Source: Acidobacteriaceae bacterium
Lineage (GTDB): Bacteria; Acidobacteriota; Terriglobia; Terriglobales; Acidobacteriaceae
Direction: 5' to 3'
Assembly: GCA_003165095.1 (NCBI GenBank)
Contig: PLSH01000253.1
Span: forward strand, 1,957 to 10,210
Length of the DNA stretch: 8,254 nt
Shown here in pieces: positions 1 through 6,900 of the stretch; position 1 is the first letter of the stretch; each line of letters opens with the position of its first letter. The notes beneath the pieces were generated by a model. That model ran no database searches. It was not told the origin of the DNA and saw only the letters and a list, made by a program, of their open reading frames with translations. A program made the position numbers and the translations under genes.

Positions 1-288
1 GATCGGCGCGAAACTGACAGGCGCGAAGCCGAAAGGTGCGACGCCGGTCAATGGGTCGAGGTTGGCGCGAGCGCGACCGACGCGGACGGCCGTTGCCGGG
101 ATTTGACGAAGGATGTCGAGGCCGGCGTCTACCGGCTCACGTTTTCCACCGGCGCTTACCTTGAGGGCCAGGGCCGAACGGGCATCTATCCGGAGATCTC
201 GATCACATTCAATTGCGGGGGCGAGGCCAATTATCACCTGCCGCTGCTGTTGAGCGACAACAGCTACACAACTTATCGGGGAAGCTGA
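1..288 (+). CDS. uraH: 5-hydroxyisourate hydrolase (UraH), 5'-truncated by window edge
   Basis: Hydrolyses 5-hydroxyisourate, the product of urate oxidase, to OHCU (2-oxo-4-hydroxy-4-carboxy-5-ureidoimidazoline) on the way to allantoin; a cytosolic transthyretin-like enzyme. The frame is open from base 1, giving 95 residues before TGA at 286-288. The family is usually about 110-120 residues, so roughly 20 N-terminal residues, including the first catalytic histidine, lie outside the window. Visible family marks are WVEVG (residues 18-22), TDADGRC (26-32, with the catalytic Arg at 31), GIYPEI (about 61-66), YHLPLLLS (78-85, with the catalytic His at 79) and the terminal YRGS signature (92-95). 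A TTG at 103 is not the start, because conserved sequence continues upstream of it in the same frame. Urate oxidase follows 17 bases later on the same strand, which fits an operon of consecutive pathway steps. True transthyretin is excluded by the YRGS tail and the bacterial context. Confidence 0.93.
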   Translation, partial: DRRETDRREAERCDAGQWVEVGASATDADGRCRDLTKDVEAGVYRLTFSTGAYLEGQGRTGIYPEISITFNCGGEANYHLPLLLSDNSYTTYRGS

Positions 289-290
289 AA

Positions 291-296
291 GAGGGA
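291..296 (+). promoter_or_regulatory. Ribosome binding site for urate oxidase
   Basis: GAGGGA lies 9 bases before the ATG at 306, inside the 17-base gap after uraH. It supports that start and independent translation of pucL within the operon. Confidence 0.7.
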
Positions 297-305
297 AGCT
301 GAGAG

Positions 306-1148
306 ATGGCCAGACTGGGTGAGAATCGTTATGGAAAATCGCGCGTGCGGCTGTCGCGGATTACGCGCCAGGGAGACCGTCACGACTTCAACGAATGGAC
401 CGTGCGCGTACTGCTGCATGGGGAGTTCGAGACCGCCTTCACCGAAGCGGATAACAGCAGCATTTTGCCCACCGACACGATGAAAAACACAGTTTACTCG
501 ATTGCGCGCGGTTCGAAGGCCGCGACCATCGAAGAGTTTGCGATGGAACTGGGCGACTACCTGCTCGAAAACAATCCGCAGGTTTCAAAGGTGAGCGTGG
601 AGATAGAAGAAGACGCCTGGGAGCGGTTGATTGTGGATGGCGCGCCCGACGGGACCACCTTCAAGCTGGGTGGTCCGGAGTTGCAGACGGTACATGCAGA
701 GCGCGAAAGGCGCGGCATCTGGACGATCTCATCCGGAGTGGACGGCCTGACGATTTTGAAGACAACGAAATCGGCATTTACCGGTTACATCAAGGACAAG
801 CTGACCACGCTCAAGCCGGCCACGGATCGCATATTTGGAACGCGGGCCACCGTGAAATGGGACTATGCCGTGTCCGCTCCGGATTATGCCGAGGCTCGCG
901 CGCGCATTGTGGCGGCGCTGCTGAGAGAGTTTGCCGCACACCACAGCATGAGCGTGCAGCACACGCTGTTTGACATGGGGAAAGCTGCGCTCGCGGCAGC
1001 GCCGGAGATTGCGCGGATTCACCTCACCATGCCCAACCTGCACCATCTGCTTGCGGACCTGAGCCCTTTCGGGCAAGATAATCCAAACCATATTTTCGTA
1101 CCTGTCGACGAGCCGCACGGCTATATCGAGGCCACCATCGAGCGGTGA
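306..1148 (+). CDS. pucL: Urate oxidase (uricase), cofactor-independent
   Basis: Oxidises urate with O2 to 5-hydroxyisourate and H2O2 without a metal or organic cofactor; its product is the substrate of the upstream uraH enzyme. The 280-residue length is close to the usual 290-300 for the family, with two T-fold (tunnelling-fold) halves. Residues aligning with the characterised Aspergillus flavus enzyme can be picked out by motif: catalytic Lys11 (YGKSRVRL), catalytic Thr56 in PTDTMKNTVY (55-64), Phe158 and Arg175 (TDRIFGT) for urate binding, Gln218 (SVQHTLF), and Asn244/His246 in MPNLHHLLADLSPFG (242-256). The active site therefore looks complete. There is no C-terminal SKL-type peroxisomal signal, as expected for a bacterial protein. 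The start is ATG with a good ribosome binding site. The symbol pucL follows common use for this family; uaZ and uox are synonyms. An APC permease gene follows 27 bases downstream. Confidence 0.96.
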   Translation: MARLGENRYGKSRVRLSRITRQGDRHDFNEWTVRVLLHGEFETAFTEADNSSILPTDTMKNTVYSIARGSKAATIEEFAMELGDYLLENNPQVSKVSVEIEEDAWERLIVDGAPDGTTFKLGGPELQTVHAERERRGIWTISSGVDGLTILKTTKSAFTGYIKDKLTTLKPATDRIFGTRATVKWDYAVSAPDYAEARARIVAALLREFAAHHSMSVQHTLFDMGKAALAAAPEIARIHLTMPNLHHLLADLSPFGQDNPNHIFVPVDEPHGYIEATIER

Positions 1149-1162
1149 TCGCTATCCGGAAC

Positions 1163-1168
1163 GAAAGG
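1163..1168 (+). promoter_or_regulatory. Ribosome binding site deciding the GTG start of the permease
   Basis: GAAAGG stands 7 bases before the GTG at 1176. No in-frame ATG occurs before Met41, which is already in the first membrane helix, so this site supports the GTG start. Confidence 0.6.
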
Positions 1169-1175
1169 CAGAGCC

Positions 1176-2582
1176 GTGGCGCGCCAGATCAGCACGAGGA
1201 GCGAAGTGTACGCGCGTGAGGGCGCGGCGGAGAACTACGGCCTGCGCGCGGGAGTGCTTGGCCCGGTTGAAACCCTGGCCCAATCGGTTTCCGCCATGGC
1301 GCCCAGCACATCTGCCTCCCTTACAATCCCGCTGGTTTTCGCTCTTTCCGGCAACGCCACATGGTTTGTTTATCTGCTGGCAACGGGCTCCATGCTGCTG
1401 GTTGGCTTTTGCGTCAGCCGCTTCGCGCGGCTTTCTGCATCGCCGGGATCGCTCTACACCTACACGGCGAACACGCTGCCGCCGGTCTTCGGCGTCCTTG
1501 CGGCCTGGGGCCTTCTGCTCGCCTATCTTGCCACCGGCGCCTCTGTTGCAGGTGGAGCGCTCTACTATGCATCGGTGCTGTCGCAGCAGTTTTTCCATTG
1601 GGCGCCGCCGGCCGTTCCCACGCTCGCCGTGGTCTGCGCCGTAGCGGGCTTCATCGCCTACCGCGATGTCAAGCTCTCCGCCGAAGTCATGCTGTGGATT
1701 GAAGCAGTCTCTGTCACCCTCATTCTGGCTGTGCTGTTACTCCTTCCCATGCACATCGGCTTCCGGCTCGACGCCAGCCAATTCCGTCTGCGGGGCGCTT
1801 CCTTTTCCTCAATGGGACCCGCCCTCGTTCTCTCCATCTTCAGCTTCGTGGGCTTTGAAAGTGCAACCACCCTGGGCGGCGAAGCGCGCGAGCCTCTTCG
1901 TACCATTCCCCGCGCGGTATTGCAGTGCGCGTTGCTCGCCGGTGTCTTCTTCATGCTCTGCGCGTACTCTGAGGTGCTTGGCTTCCGCGGCCAATCCGGC
2001 GCGCTCAGTGACTCCACCAGCCCGCTCCACCTGCTCGCCGCCAAGGCCGGCGTATCGCCGCTCGGGGTCGCTATCGACTTCGGCGCGTTCGTCAGCATGT
2101 TTGCCTGCGTGCTGGCCTGCTCCACCGCAGCCGCGCGAGTTCTCATGCGCATGGCGCACGGCGGGCTGCTGCCCGCCGCTCTCGAACGAACAAGCCCACG
2201 CCATGGAACGCCGGGAGCAGCCGTGATGCTTTCGACGCTGCTCATGTTCACCGCCGTCGCCGCCATGGCTCTGCGTGGCGTAACCGGTTACTCCATGTAC
2301 GATCTTCTCGGCTCGCTCTCGGTCTTCGGCTTTCTCACGGCCTATGCTTTGGTAGCGCTGGCGCTGCCCTTCGCGCGGCGCGCATTGGGGCAACATTCGC
2401 ATCTTGTGGCAATCACCAGTTTCTTTACCGTCGCCGTTATCGTCCTGATCGCACTCTTCGATCTGAAGTCCGCATCCGATCCGGTTCATGCCCGCATTCC
2501 CTATATCTACCTCGGTTACATTCTTTTGGGCCTTGGCTGGTACGCGCTGCGAAGGAAAAAGGCAACGGTGGTTGCAAACTAA
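1176..2582 (+). CDS. APC-superfamily permease, probably serving the purine pathway
   Basis: An inner-membrane secondary transporter of 468 residues, a normal length for the amino acid-polyamine-organocation superfamily. By eye there are twelve hydrophobic segments, near residues 38-58, 62-82, 104-133, 146-162, 170-191, 211-228, 248-268, 295-318, 346-366, 375-398, 409-428 and 441-458. Family marks are the glycine-rich start (GPVETLAQSVSAMAPST, 29-45), FVGFESATTLGGEAREP (224-240) followed by TIPRA, which matches the TM6 region of APC carriers, and ARVLMRMAHGGLLP (320-333), the conserved loop after TM8. Translation starts at GTG 27 bases after pucL, so co-transcription with uraH-pucL is likely. 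From this I infer a purine, urate, allantoin or related nitrogen compound as substrate. APC carriers mostly move amino acids and amines, so that specificity is only a hypothesis. The gene ends 5 bases from the convergent DUF2165 gene. Confidence 0.85.
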   Translation: MARQISTRSEVYAREGAAENYGLRAGVLGPVETLAQSVSAMAPSTSASLTIPLVFALSGNATWFVYLLATGSMLLVGFCVSRFARLSASPGSLYTYTANTLPPVFGVLAAWGLLLAYLATGASVAGGALYYASVLSQQFFHWAPPAVPTLAVVCAVAGFIAYRDVKLSAEVMLWIEAVSVTLILAVLLLLPMHIGFRLDASQFRLRGASFSSMGPALVLSIFSFVGFESATTLGGEAREPLRTIPRAVLQCALLAGVFFMLCAYSEVLGFRGQSGALSDSTSPLHLLAAKAGVSPLGVAIDFGAFVSMFACVLACSTAAARVLMRMAHGGLLPAALERTSPRHGTPGAAVMLSTLLMFTAVAAMALRGVTGYSMYDLLGSLSVFGFLTAYALVALALPFARRALGQHSHLVAITSFFTVAVIVLIALFDLKSASDPVHARIPYIYLGYILLGLGWYALRRKKATVVAN

Positions 2583-2618
2583 GCGGGTCAGGAGTGAGTT
2601 TCAGTCTCCGTTTGCGAC
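2571..2618. repeat. Inverted repeat spanning two convergent stop codons
   Basis: GTTGCAAAC (2571-2579) can pair with GTTTGCGAC (2610-2618), eight Watson-Crick pairs and one G-U in the + strand transcript, around a 30-base interior that holds the TAA of the permease (2580-2582) and the TGA of the DUF2165 gene (2588-2590). There is no adjacent T run, so it is not a classical intrinsic terminator. It could slow or end transcription from both sides, or be chance. Confidence 0.3.
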
Positions 2619-3085
2619 AGAATCAACAGCACCAGGCTCACCACCGCGAAATTCCTGAATGCCGCTTCCTGGCCGTTCCACGCGTGCGACTGCCACATCA
2701 GGAACCACTCTCCGCCTACCGCGAGAAAAGCCACCAGCCACATCAGCAGCGACAGCGTGAGTGCCAGGATCGACAGCCGTTTGGCCGCATGAAACGCACT
2801 TGCCCTGGCATTGAGAGCGCGCAACAGCCGCACCACGCCCCACCACAACAGCACAGTGGTAACGACTTCCCACGCAATGATGGTCACGCAAAAAGCGACA
2901 TGAATGGCAGGAGAATTGATTTGACGCCACAGGCCATGATTGCCGGGGAAGGTCGTGTCCATCATGAGAACGTGGCGAACGAACTGATAGTTTGAATCGG
3001 GGTCGGTGAGGTTATTGAAGACGACAATCGAATAAAAGAGAGCGATTCCTGCAACCAGGGCAATTTTTGCGGCTCGCGGAATCAT
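2588..3085 (-). CDS. DUF2165 family small integral membrane protein
   Basis: An inner-membrane protein of unknown function, 165 residues, the usual size for DUF2165. Four hydrophobic segments lie near residues 5-25, 60-88, 103-124 and 141-158. Family-like marks are NNLTDPDSNYQFVRHVL (24-40), directly followed by MMDTTFP (41-47), then WEVV in TM2 and GGEWFLMWQSHAWNGQEAAF (124-143) before TM4. The frame stays open upstream to 3454, but that extension is low-complexity, Arg/Cys-rich and unlike the family. The ATG at 3085 has AGGAG 6 bases ahead and begins at the family N-terminus, so I chose it. It is transcribed against the purine operon and is not part of it; nothing links it functionally to its neighbours. 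No reaction or partner can be assigned. Confidence 0.88.
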   Translation of the reverse strand: MIPRAAKIALVAGIALFYSIVVFNNLTDPDSNYQFVRHVLMMDTTFPGNHGLWRQINSPAIHVAFCVTIIAWEVVTTVLLWWGVVRLLRALNARASAFHAAKRLSILALTLSLLMWLVAFLAVGGEWFLMWQSHAWNGQEAAFRNFAVVSLVLLILSQTETETHS

Positions 3086-3090
3086 GGCTT

Positions 3091-3096
3091 TCTCCT
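3091..3096 (-). promoter_or_regulatory. Ribosome binding site deciding the DUF2165 start
   Basis: On the - strand the sequence reads AGGAGA, placed just before the ATG at 3085. It is a near-ideal Shine-Dalgarno site and rules out the longer reading that would begin at 3454. Confidence 0.75.
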
Positions 3097-3185
3097 GAAA
3101 TCGGAATCGGAGTATGAGAAAGCGCGGAAGTACGCAATGAGGACAAGGCCCGCAAGCGCCGCCCAAAGAACTCTGAACATGGCTC

Positions 3186-3214
3186 ATGCTAACTTGGCAG
3201 CGGCAAAGTCTCAA
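3186..3214 (-). promoter_or_regulatory. Possible sigma-70-like promoter for the DUF2165 gene
   Basis: On the - strand TTGAGA (3214-3209) and TAGCAT (3191-3186) are separated by 17 bases. They match the -35 and -10 consensus at 5/6 and 4/6 positions. This would give a leader of about 95 bases before the start codon. It was found by eye only, and such matches occur by chance. Confidence 0.3.
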
Positions 3215-3308
3215 AAGAAAAATCTCCTTTTCGCGTGCTGCATTCAATTGCAATTGGCAGAGTTGGAATCGCCGGAAGAAACGCTCGCGGCGCTGGCCAC
3301 GCAGATAC

Positions 3309-3329
3309 TTCCCAGCCGGGAGCTTTTTT
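3309..3329 (+). terminator. Weak intrinsic-terminator-like hairpin
   Basis: TTCCC (3309-3313) pairs with GGGAG (3318-3322) around a 4-base loop, with one T-G wobble, then C and six T (3324-3329). The stem is short, so the call is weak. It sits just before the HpxZ-like relic and would end any + strand transcript entering from the left. Confidence 0.25.
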
Positions 3330-3340
3330 AGGGCCCAATC

Positions 3341-3717
3341 ATCGTCAGCGACGCGGATGTGATTGCGCAGTTGGGCGCGCTTTATGCGTTTTATGAAGAG
3401 GCCCTGTCGGCAACGATGTGGAAAAACTGGTCGAAATGTTCTGGGCCGGGCCACACGGGATGCGGTTCGGAGTGACGTAAAATCTGCATGGTCCGGAGGA
3501 GCTTGCGGCGTTCCGCAAGGCGCGTGCGGCAGCGGGCCAGGCGCGCAACATCGCGCGCCTTGATAGCGTGAGCTTTGGCTGCGATTTTGCCGGTATTATG
3601 CTGGAATTTGAGCCATTTACGCTCCTCGAGCCGCGGCAGCGGATAAGCAGCCGGCAGTGCCAGGGGTGGCCTCGGCTGGCGGCCGGCTTCAGAATCGTTC
3701 GGGCCCGCGTTTCTTGA
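3341..3717 (+). pseudogene. hpxZ: Decayed AtzH/HpxZ-like (DUF3225) gene
   Basis: A relic that becomes recognisable once the frame is shifted. Reading from 3341 gives SDADVIAQLGALYAFYEEAL, which resembles the start of HpxZ/AtzH-like proteins. A one-base loss near 3405-3411 then moves the frame, and from 3412 the translation continues as NDVEKLVEMFWAGP, then RFGVT, a TAA stop (3478-3480, where the family has Glu), NLHGPEELAAFRKARAAAG, ARNIARLDSVSFGCDFAG, and finally RQCQGWPRLAAGFRIVRARVS in two overlapping stretches up to TGA at 3715-3717. The length of about 125 codons equals the intact family. No ATG/GTG/TTG with a ribosome binding site precedes it. HpxZ occurs in oxalurate catabolism and AtzH-like proteins accompany ureide/amide hydrolases, small cytosolic NTF2-fold-like proteins of unclear role. 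Its position a short distance from uraH-pucL suggests a lost member of a purine-degradation locus. Sequencing error could explain one lesion, but not easily all three. Confidence 0.8.
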
Positions 3718-3958
3718 TTGCCGCCGGCCTGATGCCCGCGAACGGCCCGAAAATCCACAGAAAATCTTATAGGAAACTTATGTCGCGCCCTTTAATCTGT
3801 ACCTACCCCGTAGTGTGCGCAGGATCAGACCCAGAGACGCTCAGATCTCATGGCGGTTTTCATTTCCTGTTTTTTAGGCTGATACGGCCCTGAACGACGG
3901 ATTTCTCATTTTTCAAGCTTTTTTACGTCTCAAAAAACTATGGGGATATCTCTATTCC
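3718..3958. other. Non-coding leader region upstream of the outer-membrane receptor
   Basis: About 240 bases with no gene I can support. The half nearest the receptor is richer in A and T (T runs at 3870-3876, 3909-3913 and 3919-3924, and an A run at 3932-3937) than the flanking genes, as expected for a promoter/leader. No convincing -35/-10 pair with correct spacing was found by eye. The receptor is presumably transcribed from here, because the relic upstream is inactive. Confidence 0.45.
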
Positions 3959-3962
3959 GAGG
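3959..3962 (+). promoter_or_regulatory. Ribosome binding site deciding the TTG start of the receptor
   Basis: GAGG lies 8 bases before the TTG at 3971. No ATG or GTG is present in this frame between here and the signal-peptide core. The ATG at 3940 is out of frame. Confidence 0.5.
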
Positions 3963-3970
3963 TCAGTCCT

Positions 3971-6900
3971 TTGAGGCACTCGATTCCAAATCTCCATTCT
4001 CTTTTTCCGCGGCTGCTGGCAGTACTGGCAGCCGTTGCGCTGTGTAGCTGCTCCCTGTTGGCACAGCAGACGCTTGGCGGCATCACCGGCGAAGTCACGG
4101 ATGCGTCGGGCGGCGTGATTCCCAATGCTACGGTCACGGCAGTGGACGAGGCGACCTCGCTGACGCGCACCACCAGGACCAATGGTACCGGCAGCTACAA
4201 TTTTGTGAATCTGCCCATCGGCCTCTATACGCTGACCTACGGGGCGGAGGGCTACGAGGCGCAGAAGACTCCGCACATCGCCGTGCAAGCCGACCGTACG
4301 GCCACGGTGAATGCTTCGCTCAAAGTGGGCCAGACCACCACGACAGTGGAGGTGGAAGCCGCGCCTTTGATGAATGCGGTGGACACCACCAACGGCTACG
4401 TGATGGAGACGACACAGATCTCCGCCACGCCCCTGCCGACCGGCAGTTTCACGGGACTGGCTACTCAATCCACCGGCGTAAGCGCGGAACTTTCCGGCGG
4501 AACGGGCGCCAATTCAGGACTGGGCAACGCGCCGATATGGGCCAACGGGCAGCGCGATACCAGCAACAGTTTTTCGCTGAATGGGGTGGACATCAGCAAC
4601 CTGTTCAACGGCAAGAGTACCAGCCAGGTGCCTTCAGCGCGCGTCATCAACTCGACCGGTGTTTCCAGCACTCTGGGCGCAGGCGGCGTCATTCCAACCG
4701 CGGCTTCGATTTATCTCTCCATCGGCAATGCGCTTCCCACTCCCGCACCCGAGACGCTTCAAGAGGTGCGCGTCAATGCCTCGATGTATGACGCGCAGCA
4801 GGGTTCCACCTCCGGCGCGCACATCGATGTCAGCACCGCCTCCGGCACCAATGCCATACATGGCACCGCCTACATTCATCACGGCACCAGTTGGCTCAAT
4901 GCCGCGCCGTTCTTCTTCAAACAGGACCCCGACATTCCCTCCTCCGATAAAGTCCCGCAGTTGCACCGCGAGGTGCTTGGCGGCGCATTTGGCGGCCCCA
5001 TCGTCAAGGACAAGCTCTTCGGCTACCTTGCATATCAGCATCTTCACGTCTCAGACCAGGAGATTGGCGACTCGCTGCTGGACGTTCCCGTCGGCCTGCA
5101 AGACAATAACCGCGATCCGGCGGATTTAGCGACTCTCTCCAACAACGCATTCGGGACCAGCAATCCCAACACCGGCTTCATCGGCAACCCGGTCACTGCC
5201 GCCACCGTCGACCCTACTGCTCTCGCCTTGTTTAACTCGCCCTCGCTGCCCGGCGAGCCCGGCAAGTGGCTCATCCCCAACGATGCGCTCAACGGCACTC
5301 CGCCCACCGCTCAACACATCGACAACGCGTTTCTGCCCGGAACGGGCCGATTTACGGCAGATATTGCAGTTGCCAATCTCGATTACAACGCCAGCAAGAA
5401 AGACACGCTGGCGCTCAAGTACTTCTATCAGCACGATCCAACTATCGCGCCGTACTCCTACTCCAGCGTTCCCGGCTTCACCGAGCATCTCGATTCCGGC
5501 GCGCAGGTCGCCTCGATCATCAATACCTACATCATCAAGCCCAACCTGAGCACCACCCAGACACTCGGCATCCTGCGCGAGAAGGACTGGGCCGACAATG
5601 AGCAGCCGTTCGGCCCCAGTTCCATCCCCGGCGGGACGTACGCGCCCGGATCCATCTACATGTTCGGTTCGAATTACTTCCCCGGCGTATCCATCTACAA
5701 CGTACTGGGAAACTATCAGCCCCAAGGAATTGCAGACGCAATCACCAATATCGGTCCCAACGCGGAAGGACAGGCTTCCAACACCGGCATGTTCCAGAAT
5801 CGCCTGGCGCCCTCGGGCAACGCCATTTGGATACTCGGCAAGCACACGGTCAGCTTTGGCGCCAATTACACCTACACCCAGCTCAATACCATCGACAGGC
5901 GCACCGGCACGGGCACAATCGCCACGGATGACCTCAGCCAGATGATTCAGGGACAGGTGACTCCGGGCGACGCATCGACGGGCTTCTACGTCAGCTCGTT
6001 CCTGCAAGGCAACGCCAGCCGCTACTATCGCGCCAACGAGCTCGGCACCTATGTGCAGGATAAATTTCAGTTGACGCCGACGATTTCGATTACCGCCGGC
6101 GTCCGCTACGACTGGGATGCGGGACTCACAGAGAAGTATGGCCGCATGTTCAACTTCGATCCGAAGTTCTATGGCTACACAGCCGCCAACGACTCATTCA
6201 ACGGCAAATATGGATTGATCATCGCCGGCAACAACGCCAACGGCACAGCGGGGGTGAGCCCCACGACTCTGACCGGCCGCCAGTGGGGCATTGCGCCCCG
6301 TGTAGGCGCGGCTTGGCAGCCCGCAATATTCCACAGCAAGGTGGTAGTCCGCGCGGGCGGAGGCATCTACTACGACCGCGGCGAGTTATTCAGTTACTTC
6401 TCGCCCGGCTACGCCATCGGCACTGTCACCGGCGGGCCCTTTGGCGCCAATCAGCAGCTTCCCTTCGTCAACGCCTCAAGCTGCCCATCCTCATCGTTGT
6501 ACTTTTATCAGGGCTATATCCCCACCTGCGGCGGCTCACATTCGGCGGGAACAGATTCCGAAGGCGACCTCGAGTATCCGTATGGCGCCGCCCTTGAGTA
6601 CACCGCTCCCACCAGCCCCAAGGCCTCGGATCTCAGCAGCTTCCTTCCCAATGCCTGCAGCATCTTGAACCAGGGCTATGCGGGCGTCTCAGGAGTTTGC
6701 CCGGTATCCGCCACGACTCCGAACGGGGAGATTATCAACAACGGCCAACCGATTTCGCTGGGCGTTTACGACCGCGCCAACAAGCTGCCTTACACGATCA
6801 ACTACACGCTCGATGTCCAATGGCAACCGCGCGCCGACCTGGCCGTCGAGATCGGTTACGTGGGCAATGTGGGGCGTCACCAGGTCATTCCAGTGCCCTT

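Larger units (their letters stand above)
3097..3340. other. Intergenic stretch between the DUF2165 gene and the HpxZ-like relic
   Basis: About 240 bases without a gene I can support. A 64-codon + strand frame (3137-3331) has no ribosome binding site and no family resemblance that I recognise. A possible - strand promoter and a weak + strand terminator-like hairpin lie inside. Because it abuts a decayed gene, part of it may be degraded coding sequence of an upstream partner, but I could not identify one. Confidence 0.5.

Noticed and set aside
1152..2489. Several long frames overlapping the permease on both strands
   Set aside because: Low-complexity Arg/Ala/Ser/Pro compositions are typical of out-of-frame GC-rich DNA. 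The permease frame has clear membrane helices and APC motifs.
3137..3331. 64-codon + strand frame upstream of the HpxZ-like relic
   Set aside because: No ribosome binding site and no recognised motif. I considered a remnant of an AtzG/DUF4089 or amidase gene but could not match conserved residues.
3086..3454. N-terminal extension of the DUF2165 reading frame on the - strand
   Set aside because: It is Arg/Cys-rich, lacks family resemblance, and the ATG at 3085 has a strong ribosome binding site and begins at the family N-terminus.
3994..4051. Possible lipoprotein signal (LCSC) at receptor residues 24-27
   Set aside because: The residues before the cysteines fit the lipobox poorly, and a standard signal-peptidase I site (LLA before QQ) follows, as expected for a barrel protein.
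5126..6007. 293-codon - strand frame inside the receptor gene
   Set aside because: A shadow of the GC-rich receptor coding sequence, with no family resemblance and no independent ribosome binding site.
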